Origin: Ilex aquifolium
Lineage: Eukaryota; Streptophyta; Magnoliopsida; Aquifoliales; Aquifoliaceae
Direction: 5' to 3'
DNA: 64,000 nucleotides
NCBI GenBank assembly: GCA_951799425.1
Contig: OX637395.1
Location: 3,014,001-3,078,000, forward strand
Shown here: positions 47,491-57,809 of the stretch, in pieces
Layout: each line of letters starts with the position of its first letter
Numbering within the stretch: position 1 is the first letter of the stretch
Position numbers and translations under genes: made by a program
Notes under the pieces: generated by a model
What the model was told of the DNA's origin: nothing
What the model saw: the letters and a program-made list of their open reading frames with translations, nothing else
Databases searched by the model: none

Positions 47491-48624
47491 TTGGTAAATT
47501 GTAGCTATTATCCCTGAAATTTATCACTAGTTGCACTTTAATCCTCAAACTTTTAATTTCATCAATTTAATCCTCAAAATTCACACATTCGATCAACATA
47601 GCCATTAGCCCTAACTGCCATTTAAAAAACATACTAAAAATATCAGGTGCTTTACACATTACAATATTGACGGGTATTTTTGATATTTCAAAATAATTCA
47701 CAATTCATACATCTAAACACTACTATCTCTTATAAGAATAATATTAAACATGAAACCAAACACTCACCTTCTCCTTCCTCTGTCTTCCCTCTTTTCTCTC
47801 TGAGAGGATCTCTCTCCATCAGTCTCCCTCCAGTTTTGTCTTACAAAACCACACGCACACACCAAGAAACTGCGTCTCTCTCTATCTCAATTCCAAAGTT
47901 TGATTGATGAAGAAATAGGTTTGAATTTTGATTGTGAAATTTTCTCTACTCTCCCTTCTCAATTCTCTATTTTGTTTTTTCTAAAATTTGTCTGAAACCA
48001 TGAGAATATGGGTTCACGGTAACGGTGGCGAAGGAGGGGGATGTGGCTGTGTTACGGGTTGATATGAGCTGATGGAGACGGTGGCAGCCGTGTAGGGAGT
48101 TGTAGGGGCGACTGAGGTTAGGGTTTGCAGATTTTAAGTATATTTAGAGGGTGATGGTGGCGATGGATATCCACTGTGGACTATGGATAGCGTTGGTGGA
48201 GTCTTACACACACACAGAGAGTTGGGGGTGTTCGCCGATGGTTGGGGTGGCTGCAAGTGTGCACAGAGGTATCGCGGGGAGGGGGCGGTGGAATGGATGC
48301 GGTCGCCGGAAGTGCTCAGGGTTATCGGGTTCTGTCGGTGATGTTTTGGAGTAGGAAAGGCCGTGTCACCTATGCTTGGTTTTTATTATTTATTTTATTT
48401 TTCATTTATGCCATGTGTTTTGAAAGCAAATGACAACAATGCCCATCAATATTGTCACGTGCGAAGCAAGTGACAGTTTCTGTCTGTTTTTCAAAGTACA
48501 ATTAGGGTCAAGGATTATGTTAGTGAAATGTGTGGACTTTGAGGATTGAATTAATGAATTTAAAAGTTTAAGGACGAAAATACTACTAGTGATAAACCTC
48601 ACGGATTATAAGTGCAATTTACCT
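47491..48624. mobile_element. MULE-like element with CT-rich cargo
   Basis: About 100-bp inverted ends: left GGTAAATTGTAGCTATTATC then CCTGAAATTTATCACTAG, right (complement) GGTAAATTGCACTTATAATC then CGTGAGGTTTATCACTAG. A 9-bp direct repeat with one mismatch flanks it (TTACTTTTT at 47482-47490, TTACCTTTT at 48625-48633). The interior is a CT-rich leader-like stretch and a GGT/GA-rich stretch without transposase, so it may be a gene-fragment-carrying MULE. The cargo was not identified. Unit A has a truncated copy (7306-8185). Confidence 0.75.
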
Positions 48625-48658
48625 TTACCTTTTCAACATTGCACCCTCATGTCATATT

Positions 48659-49356
48659 TAGGGCTGTCAAAATCCGACACGACACGATTAACCGACACGA
48701 ATCGACACGAATTAAACGGATTTGGGTGAGATCTTAATGGGTTTGGGTGATAAATGGGTTGACACGCCAAACACGTTTAATAAACGAGTAGTGTTTGAGT
48801 GAAACATGTCAAACCCTTTATCACACGTTTACCCGTTTAAATAAAATTAATATAATAATAAATTAATAATTATTTTAAAAAATTAGCAAGAAAAAAAGAA
48901 GTAAAAAAATCAATACAAAAAAAAAAAGTAAAGTAGTAGTTCAAAGACAAAGAACGGGAGATGGGGAGCACTTCAAAGACAAAGGCAAACCAATGTCTTT
49001 TGTTTTTGTCCCACATTGGAAAATGAGGGGAGATGGGGGAAGGTTGAGTTGCCTATAAAAGGCAATGACCTCTTTCATTTTTTTTAAGCCTTCAAGTCTG
49101 ATTTTTATGAGATTTGGCTAAAAATTCCTCTTTTTTGATGTAAGTATTTTTGCAATAAAAAAAAAGTGGAGTATTAAAATTTATTGATATAATTTTTTTA
49201 AAATTAAACGGGTTAAACGAGTCATGTCGTGTTACTCGTTTATTAAACGGGTCGTATTCGTGTTGAGATTTTTCACCCGTTTATTAAACGTGTCGTGTAT
49301 GGGTTTACATGTTTTTCACCCTTCACCTGTTTAACCCAACACGTTTGACACCCCTA
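48659..49356. mobile_element. Non-autonomous hAT-like element 4
   Basis: It begins TAGGGCTGTCAAAATCCGAC and ends ACACGTTTGACACCCCTA, with ACACGA and ACCCGTTT-type subterminal repeats. Unit A has no element at the matching place (CTCAGGTCATAATAATGACC, about 8193-8212). Both flanks keep TCATA, but an exact 8-bp duplication is not clear. It contains a promoter-like pair at 49008 and 49054. Confidence 0.8.
49008..49060 (+). promoter_or_regulatory. snRNA-type USE plus TATA arrangement inside a transposon
   Basis: GTCCCACATTG (49008-49018) differs at one position from the plant snRNA upstream sequence element RTCCCACATCG. CTATAAAAG follows, with 35 bases between the USE end and the TATA at 49054. 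That is close to the spacing of RNA polymerase II snRNA promoters. No snRNA body was recognised downstream. It may be chance. Confidence 0.4.
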
Positions 49357-49824
49357 GGACTCATACTGACCATGCCCCATTTTCCAGGTTGTGGGTCGTC
49401 TCTTGCTGACCCGGAACATGGACAACTATAAAAATAATATATCATATGTTTAATCATTTAATATTTAATTATAACGTGTAGTTTAATGTAACTTTTATTT
49501 CATACACAATAGTATACACATATTGACAAATTTTTACCAAGTTATGTATTTTGAGAAAATTTTAACGCTATTTTTAAGAAAATATTAAGTATAAATTAAT
49601 TTTAAATAATATAGCAAAGAAATTAATTTTAAATTGGGTATATTGTGATCAATTTTTTGAACTCTAAAATCTTATGTTTCATCTTGTCTTTAGGTACGAC
49701 TTATGACTAGTGTATATATATAAAAAGTTACAACATTTAAATAGGAAGTAATAGCTCAAAATAATGTAAGTTAGAATTTAAAAAAAGAATGATTGACAAT
49801 TTATAATGGAAAATATGACATATT

Positions 49825-49976
49825 TCAATAAATTCATCCGACGGTCTCAAATATATTTATCCAACGGCTACCAACAACCCTCTCAAAATCATTCACATTA
49901 AATTCCTCCCCCTCCCCAAATCTATCAACTTCTCACTTACGTTTGTACCGTGTTTTTAGACACGGATTATCTCTAG
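49825..49976 (+). mobile_element. Short Helitron-like element
   Basis: It carries the family body (CCGACGGTCTCAAATA, CCAACGGCTACCAACA) and ends in the hairpin CCGTGTTTTTAGACACGG, then ATTATCTCTAG followed by T, the Helitron 3' signature. The left end is not clearly defined. Confidence 0.65.
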
Positions 49977-50146
49977 TTTATAATATAAAATAAGGTAGGC
50001 TTCAATAAGTCTATCGAACGGTCTCAAGTAGACTCATATACCAACCATCAACATCGCTCTCAAAATCATTCACATTGAATTTCCCTCTCCCCTTTTAAAT
50101 CCATCACTTCTCACTTATCGTGGTTGAATGCACGAGTTACCCCTAG
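49977..50146 (+). mobile_element. Short Helitron-like element, head-to-tail with the previous
   Basis: It starts directly after the CTAG of its neighbour (TTTATAATATAAAATAAGG) and ends CACGAGTTACCCCTAG followed by T. The terminal hairpin is degenerate. Confidence 0.6.
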
Positions 50147-50376
50147 TAAGATATTATAATTGATTATGAAAAATATAATTTTAAAGGTCAAATTATTCCT
50201 ATTAAATGTCAAGTTACATCCTAAAAAATAGAAGTTAAAACTAATTGAGATAATTCGTGATCAATTATAATATAGTGATTAGATAAAGGAAAGAAGACAG
50301 AATAATTATACTTAACATTAACTATATAGTAATTGGATAAAAGAAAGAAGACAGAATAATTATAGTTAACATTAAC

Positions 50377-50441
50377 CTTTCATGACGGACATACATTTGG
50401 ATTGCATGGCTATTCTCAGGAACCAGTTGGGAGGCCCTCAT
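50377..50441 (-). pseudogene. Orphan exon 1 of an F-family gene
   Basis: ATG at 50441, MRASQLVPENSHAIQMYVRH, ending in the phase of the intact genes with donor AAAG/GTTAAT. No exon 2 lies at lower coordinates. It is the paralogue of the orphan at 8794-8858. Confidence 0.7.
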
Positions 50442-50874
50442 TTTCTTGCTCAACCAAATCAAGTAATCAACTGTACTTACTGAATCAAGGATTGAGGCCG
50501 AGAAAGCACAAGGCTTTATATTTGGTAACTACTTTATTTGTGATATGCACCTGACAAGGTACGGGTGCGGAACTAAGCACGAGGTACGGGTGCGGAACTA
50601 AGCACTAGGGCCGGGTTTTAAAAATAGATAAAAGAGGGGCTGTTTCCATAATTCAACAAATTTTGACATGTAAAATTAGCATTGAAACAATTCAGCATAT
50701 TCATTGAATGTGGGTCTAATGTAATAAAAGGAGAGGAATTTGGTGAGATGCCATAGTTATGTGGGGGTATACCTGTCTTTTTAGTTAGTGTAGAGTAAGT
50801 AAGTAGGGCTGTGTATTGGGGCGGCGGGCCAAGCATTGTTCAGACGTTTTTCCATTTTGCCCCCTTCTTTTTGG

Positions 50875-51085
50875 CGTCAAGGTTTGATGCCACCATCCAC
50901 ATTGCCGTGTGTCGACAAATTGTAAGTCTTTTGGCCCCACAACTTTTACGTGTCCAGGTTCTAACATATTTTGGCCCCACAACCTCAACATCGCAAACGT
51001 ACAAACATCTTCAGGCGTCAAAAGTTCCAAACATCTATTGGCCCCACAACCTCAATGTCGCAAACGTACAAACATCTTTAGAACT
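50875..51085. repeat. 65-bp minisatellite, second site
   Basis: Three to four units of TTTTGGCCCCACAAC with CATCTTCAGGCGTCAAA. 51432-51500 holds one more unit; the 350 bases between are AT-rich and look like an insertion. Confidence 0.75.
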
Positions 51086-51579
51086 TCTCCAACAAATGTT
51101 TCAAATGTACAAAATAGATAAATTTTAACTAACCAAAACAAAAAATAGTGTTTCAATAAATTATGTTCATATGTTGTAAAATAGATTTTTGTTACAGTAA
51201 TGTTCTATCACTGTAGCAATATGTAAACATAATATATATTATTTTTTCTCTCTTTTTCTCTTTTACTATTCCCAAAAAATATAATACAAAAATGATGATA
51301 AATAATATTTAAAAGGAGTAGTTAAAAATATAGAGAATCTGTTGGAATGTGTATTGAAAAAGTGAGTAGCTAAAATAAAAAAAAATTATTTTTTGGATAG
51401 CTAAAATAGCTACTATTGTTGGAGATGCTCTTAAGCGTCAAAAGTTTCTAACTTCTTTTGGCCCCACAACCTCAACGTCGCAAATGTACATACATCTTCA
51501 AGCCTTAACATCAACATCGCAGGTGTTTCCTTAATTACCAAAACTAACCTTTCAATGGCTTCTGAATGTAATGAAGTAC

Positions 51580-52060
51580 TCAATTTCTAAAATTCTTTGT
51601 ACCTTTTTGCTATTTTGGATCATTTAATGCATACTGATTCCATTCTTAATCATTAGCATTACTGCAAAATTGCAAGAACAGGTTGCTTAAATAGACACTG
51701 GCCTACAAGGCTCTTGAATGCACAATAATAAGTCAAAAGGGTTTGTTTGCCTCAAGAAGATTGTAAATAATCTATTCTCTCTTTCTCTCTCAGTGTGTGT
51801 CTTTTAGTTAATCTCTCCCTGTATGTGTTTCTTTGAGTGACAACAATCTGTTTGCCATGCCCTTCGTAGGTCTAACAAAGCTTTTTCTTAGTTTTTGGCC
51901 AAAGCAGTGAAGTGGGTTGGATTGCTCTGTTTTTCATTTTTTGATACTTACCTATCATATGGAGACTTTAGTTTTACTGAACCATATCATATTCAAAAAA
52001 AAAAAAAATTGGTTTCTATATGTAAATTACTCTTTTGGGTCACGAACTTGTGGTATTTAT
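51580..52060. repeat. Segmental duplication shared with 29620-30095
   Basis: Collinear copy; it then continues at the equivalent of 30605. Confidence 0.8.
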
Positions 52061-52130
52061 AGAATTGATGCTACTGCAATCACATGACCACTTGGTTTGT
52101 GGACTAACTTGCAAACTTACATTTTTCATG

Positions 52131-52262
52131 TAGGGGTAACCCCGTGTCTAAATGCGCAGTAAAATATAAATAGTTTTAAAAGGGATGTTGGCGGCCGTTG
52201 GATGAGTCTATTTGAGACCGTCGAATAGACTTATTGAAGCATGCTCTGTTTTATATTATAGA
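52131..52262 (-). mobile_element. Short Helitron-like element, inverted
   Basis: Read on the minus strand it begins TCTATAATATAAAA after an A and ends CTAAACACGGGG-type sequence with GTTACCCCTA. The 65 bases before it (52066-52130) and after it (52263-52328) are copies of each other (CTACTGCAATCACATGACCA), far longer than any transposon target duplication. Confidence 0.65.
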
Positions 52263-52408
52263 TCCTACTGCAATCACATGACCACTTAGTTTGTGGACTA
52301 AATTACAAACTTACATTTTCCATCTAGTTTAACATCTGGCACCATAAAATATATTTGGTGTGAAAATAGATTCTAAAATGACAAAACTACCCCCACCTTT
52401 ACACTGAG

Positions 52409-52440
<32 letters not shown>
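52409..52440. repeat. TC/AC compound microsatellite
   Basis: Paralogous to 30770-30806. Confidence 0.85.
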
Positions 52441-52835
52441 TTACTTTAGACGTTACTGCAACCATCTGGCCACCAGTCCAAACCTTCCTTTTCTCTTCAT
52501 CCTTTTGTTTTTATCTAGTGAGTCCACTATTAGCAGCCACTTCATCTCAGTGAGGCTCTAATAATGAAGTAAACAAGAATTCTGGAAGTTGAAATAGAAC
52601 AAGAAGAAGACTTGCTGCAGGGGCCTGATAAAGGTTGCAATGATGCTTTTACAACTAGAAAGGCAGGAGGATCAAATTTGTCGTCTGGGTGCATTTCCAA
52701 AATAAGCATTTCATATAGTTCTATTACCAAACCAAACATATCCTACAAATTTGTTGCTAAAACTTCTAAATCTTAAAGGATACTTCATAAAACATGCATA
52801 CATATATGAGGACACTGATTTAATGACACAGAAAA

Positions 52836-53469
52836 TCAAACGAGAAAACGTTGCTCCTCCATCAATCCACGTCCCGTCATAAGCCTTGTCCATATCTCCA
52901 ACAAATCGAGAACTGTATGTATCATTCTTTCACGAAGTTGATTGTAGATGTGTTCAAGTATGGATGTTGTTGAAAGCAAGCACATTAGAACCCCTATGAT
53001 GAATATAGAACAACGTGGGAGCAAGATCGAAAATAGTAAGATCGAACAAAAAGATCCTGAAATGAGACTAAGACAATCAAAGATTTTAGAGCAAGTCGTA
53101 TGATGAGTTTGAGATATCATTGTTGCTGTTAATGTAGAACCATAGATGCAGAGTATTATCAGAAAAGTATCGATGGTTCTACGGTGTGTTTCGAAGGGAG
53201 AGACGGTTTTATTCTGATAATTCACTTGGATGAGACCAATCAAACATGTAATTAAGAAGCCGAATACAACATGGCAGGAGGTGGGTGAAATGGATCCGTG
53301 AAACCTTGTACTATTCATGGCAAAAAAAAATAAATGGTTAGATTTTATCACACATATAGAAACAGAGCTTGGATTGTAATTGCTAAAAAAAAACTAACCT
53401 TTCACCATGATGAAGAACTATTGGAATAGCATATCTTGTATTACCACCAACCACTCTTGAGGCCATCAT
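52836..53469 (-). CDS. F4: four-helix membrane protein of unrecognised family, intact
   Basis: Exons 53399-53469 (71 nt, MMASRVVGGNTRYAIPIVLH) and 53310-52836 (475 nt), joined in phase 2 for 181 residues. The intron is only 88 bases (GTTAGT..AATAG), against 1071 and 1688 in F1 and F2, and probably represents the original compact state. Exon 1 is the most diverged of the family (RYAIPIVLHHGE in place of SHAAIPMFLQAE), while exon 2 keeps SCHVVFGFL, CSKIF and LEHIYNQLRER. Four hydrophobic segments match F1. A TATA box lies about 95 bases upstream. Long-term openness despite divergence makes this the best evidence that the family is protein-coding. Function unknown. Confidence 0.75.
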
Positions 53470-53562
53470 TTTCTCCTTCAAGCACATCAAATGTAAATGC
53501 CTTGGAAGAAAAGAGTTAAGAGTTCAGTACGATAAGAGTACGATAATACAATGTAAACTAAC

Positions 53563-53571
53563 TATATATAA
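53563..53571 (-). promoter_or_regulatory. TATA box of F4
   Basis: TATATATAG on the minus strand, about 95 bases upstream of the F4 ATG. Confidence 0.5.
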
Positions 53572-53979
53572 GCCCCGTATCATAATTAGTCAAGTAGCAT
53601 TGCTCTCAAAAACACACTTTGGACCTTTGCAAATTGAGGGCAGTTGGGCGAATTGCACTTTTCACTCTAAAAAAATTTAAGATTTTTATATTGTACCATC
53701 AGAGATATTTGATTCATGCACAAATAAAGGATGAAATTGGGATCTATAATTATAATACTAAATTTATGTTTAAATTGAGTAATAGTATATAGTATTAAAT
53801 TAAAAACTGACGAAGCAAATATTAAAAATAAATATTTTTATAATGTGTAATTTTTATATGAAAATGTAACTAACTCTAAGTTTCAAAAGATAATGAATTC
53901 GTTGTATTTTTAAGGGCTTATTGTTGGCCAATTGTAGTGTGTGTAGGTGTAGAGGAGGGTGGAGGAGATATAAAATAGA

Positions 53980-54135
53980 AAATACTATGCATATCAAATT
54001 TGTATCCTAAATGAATGAGAACTGTTGGATGGGTGGGTTCCATCAACTTTTTTAAATGAGACTCACTGATTTAATGGTCCCATTTCATTTGAAATACAAA
54101 TTTAGATTACAAATTTGAATTATATAGCATTGCTC
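53980..54135. mobile_element. Palindromic MITE, diverged
   Basis: Same plan as the MITE at 18568: inverted halves around TTCCATCAACTTTTTTAAAT, outer ends AATACTATGCATATC and ATATAGCATTGCTC. Confidence 0.65.
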
Positions 54136-54149
54136 ATACAAAATATACT

Positions 54150-54275
54150 TTAGCCCCACAATTTTAAGGCGTCAAGGTAACGTCACAACCAAAACGTCAT
54201 AAATGTACATACATCTTCAGGCATCAAAGTTTCCAAACATCTTTTAGCCCCACAGCCTCAACGTGGCAAATGTTT
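54150..54275. repeat. 65-bp minisatellite, third site
   Basis: About two units: TTAGCCCCACAATTTTAAGG, CATCTTCAGGCATCAAAG. Confidence 0.65.
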
Positions 54276-54893
54276 ATTTACCAATGTACAGGTACAGCTC
54301 TTTTGAAATAATATTACCAATTTACAAAAGATTGATTACTATCTTGAAATAATATTTATCAATGAGGACTAAGCTGATAAAAAATAATAACCTTTTACTT
54401 CCACTCCTTAATGCAATTAACGTTGGACCACAACCTCATTCCTAAATTTCTTGCTCCACCACACACTTTGCCACTAGATTCACTTCTAGATTAGCTTGGC
54501 ATACATTTGCCAGCTGAGCTTGTGGGCATTATGCCGACCAACACAGCACAGCATGCAAGATTTTTGGATAACACTATGGTATTGAATTTTTATTTTTATT
54601 TTTTTTTATTTTATTGATATCGCATCCGAAAATTTTCCCGGCCATAGATTATGTTTTGTTTTAATTGTAATAATCGATCGTAAAATTGATAAAATATGGT
54701 GAATAAAATAAAATAAAGAAACTTGATAGTTAAAACGTGACACATAGAAGTTTTTTAGTTGATTTCAACAATATTTTTATTGGTCAAAATGGTGTCATTT
54801 ACTCATTGCTTATGACCGTGGAAGACATGGAAAAACAGTGTGCTGTCATAAAGCGTATCATTGATTACGCTCTTAAAATCTTTTTTTTTTTTA
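54276..54893. other. AT-rich intergenic sequence
   Basis: Nothing recognisable; the 61-residue frame at 54737 has no support. Confidence 0.4.
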
Positions 54894-55065
54894 GGAAAAT
54901 ATTATATATCTCAAATCTCTAACTTAAATTTTCATCCCAAATAAAGGGAGACCGTTGGATGAGTGGGTCTCATTAACTTTTTTAAATGAGACCCACTGAT
55001 CAAATAGTCTCCCTTGATTTAGGATTAAAAATTTGGGTTAGAGATTTATGATATATAGCATGCTC
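54894..55065. mobile_element. Palindromic MITE
   Basis: Close relative of 18568-18733: CTCAAATCTCTAACTTAAAT on the left, ATTTGGGTTAGAGATTTATG on the right. Confidence 0.8.
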
Positions 55066-55186
55066 TTTTTTTTAATATCAAAAATAGGATTGTTGATTAC
55101 GTTTTTAGTGTTAACAGAAGAATTATTGATTCTTTTTTTATTGTTAAAAATGGATTTATTGAATTCATTTTTAAAAAAATGTTAGA

Positions 55187-57809
55187 TCTATACTAATAAG
55201 ATAGAACCCAATTTGAATCTTTTTCCATTCAAAATTTAATTTAATTTAAATTCATTTGGGAAAACACAAGGATGGCTCAGATTAAATCCACTTTTAATTC
55301 AAAGACCCACATTTCATCTCACTTATTCAATTTCAATCCAATGGCTTGCAATGCATCTCAACCCAAAAAAAACCCGCCCATTAAAGCTACACCCACACGG
55401 CCCCCCAAGCAACCCAATTCAAACACTCCTTTTCTCTCTCTCAATCTCTCACCTCTGGCTCCTCTGCGGAAGAAGACCCAACTCAGGCTCCCTCTCTCCT
55501 TTCTCTCTCTCAATCTCTCACCTCTGGCTCCTCCGCGGAAGAAGACCCAACTCAGGCCATGGCACAGGTATCCCTCTCTCTCTCTCTCTCTCTCACGACT
55601 CACACACACACACACACACACATATCACACACCCTCTACGTCTCTCTATCTCATGATTCTTAGACAGTTGAACACACACACACACACACTAGCACACACA
55701 TACACACATCGCACATATAGATACACACCCACACGTACATGGCACTCACCCACTCACTATACACACACACACATAGAGCAGTAGCAGTAGCAACAACAAC
55801 ACACACACAGGCACAGAGCAGCACACACAACACATTCGTTTGATATTTTGGGTGTTTTGTATTGGTTTGATATTTTTGGGTATTTTGTAACTTTTCTATG
55901 AATTTTCTCATATTGGGTGTTAATTTGAGTGTTTTCTCATAATGGTTTGATAAGTTTTGTAAGAAATTAAATGACAGGACTGTAGGATTTTTATTTAGGA
56001 TTTTTATTTGGTATTTTTCGTTGGGTATTTTGTTCTATCATGGGTTTTTGTTCTATTATTTGTTTAGGTTCATTTTACGATTACTTTAGATTTGAGTTGA
56101 TGTGAGCTTTCTAAGTAGGTTTGATTTCATGAAAATTTAGGTTTAGTTTTCAAATAAGGTTGTGATTACTTTGGGTTTGATTTTGCTATGGTTTGATTTG
56201 ATTTGATTTGAATTTTAGGTTTGATTACTTTATTGGAATCTTGAATTGGGGATTGTGAGTTCTTATTTGATTTTATTTGATGTTACATTGTTTGGTTTCC
56301 TTGAAACTCACAATTGAATTTGAGGTTTATTGATACTCAATTGGATTTTAGTTTGGAGTTATTTTATTTTTATTACTTTTCTTGGGATTGTTCAATTTTG
56401 TAGCCACACAAAATTGGATACCAAAAATTGTGTAGAGAGTGAAGCTGCTTGCCCCACTACATTTGTTGAAATCTCCTGTCATTGCTCGCAAGGTCATGTG
56501 CTTCTCTTAGTTGGTTTATTTATAAATTATCTATTTTTTGTTATTCCTTTAAGGTACTTGATTTAACATTTTTTTTTTTGCATGTGAAAGAAGTTTATGC
56601 GTGCAATTGGGTGCTACAAAGAGTTTTGAAATTTTCTTTACTTCTTTAACATACATCTTTTTTCTTTTTCTTGCTTACAGTATTGTTTTTGTTTGATTGA
56701 TAAAGTAATTCAATGTTCAACTTCTATTTGATGGCACTAATATGGTTTTGGGTACTTATTGTTGGTTTACTTGGGTGCTATGTAGTAATAACCTTGCTAT
56801 TGTTTTATTTTTTATTTTGACCAATGTTTTATTGATTTCCAACTAAGCAAATCAAAGACAAAGCACATTGTATGTATGCTTTGAAGATGATTACACTAAA
56901 TTGGTTGTTAAAACATATTCATATTTGTGGGATTTCGTTTAGTGATTTAGTATGTGATTTTTTTTTTGGTACGCCACTTTTTTTGCTTTAAACTTGAATT
57001 AGTATGTAGTTTTAAAATAAGTAGTGTTTTAGTTTAATTTCTGCAATGCACAATGATTTTGTTTTTCAATCTTTGTTTTTATGCTAACTCTGTAGTTTTT
57101 TAATTTCAGTTTGATCTTACTAGAAATGTTTATAATGAACACTGCGATCGATTGACGTGGATTGGGTGCTCGGAAGCGGTGGTTACAGGTTGGGGCAGCG
57201 GTGGAGCTGTGTTTTCTACAAGTGTGGTGCCTATATGTATCTATTGACAACTACTATGAAAGAGACCCCTCTTGGATGTCAAGTACTTTCTATGTTTTAT
57301 TTTGGAGATATGTTTGGTGGCTTCATGGATTCCATTTAAGTATAAAATTGAGTTATTTGGAGCGGTGATTTTGTGAAAAATAGAGTTGAATTGTGATGAT
57401 TATTATATATAATTTTGATGGTTATATGTTTTGTTTAAATTATGATAATTTTTATGTATAATTGTGAACTGTGAATTTTGGTTATTTGATGGGTTTGGAT
57501 TATGTAGTGAATTGTGAATTTTTTTCTTTGATTTGTTTGGTTCATCGAGTAAATTTTTCTTGAGATTGATTATGCGATGGTTTGTGTTGGGCAATGATAT
57601 ATATAATGAGATATATAAGCTCTGTAGACAGGTTAAGATTTTTTTTAAGCTCCTACATTTATAGAAAATTCTGTTGAAATTTTTTGAAAAAAATAGGTGG
57701 AGACTTGATTGATTCAATTTTTTTAATTAAAGTAAATGAAGAAAAATTTATTTTAAATTGTCGAGTTTTTTTAGGTGGCAAAGTGCCTTTAGGCACGGGT
57801 TATTGCTAG
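55187..57809 (+). mobile_element. Helitron (2.6 kb, non-autonomous)
   Basis: It starts TCTATACTAATAAGATAG after an A (55186) and ends in CTAG followed by T (57806-57810). Ten bases before the CTAG is a perfect hairpin, GTGCCTTTAGGCAC (57783-57796). A/T insertion, 5' TC, a 3' hairpin and CTAG together are diagnostic. There is no Rep/helicase ORF. The interior has CT and AC microsatellites (55577-55700), a leader-like part and two short frames (near 56420 and 57157) that may be captured gene fragments I could not identify. On its right flank the intron of an F gene begins in mid-sequence, so the insertion or a later break removed that gene's exon 2. Confidence 0.88.

Larger units (their letters stand above)
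37222..49430. repeat. Segmental duplication unit C
   Basis: The most complete version of the unit also seen at 841-8250, holding SEC1 copy C, F3 and a MULE-like element. It gained two hAT-like elements (40925, 48659) that unit A lacks. Confidence 0.85.

Noticed and set aside
55272..55784. 170-residue plus-strand frame and its 101-residue companion
   Set aside because: The translation is mostly Ser/Leu/Pro and His/Thr from CT and AC microsatellites inside the Helitron; no domain or splice support.
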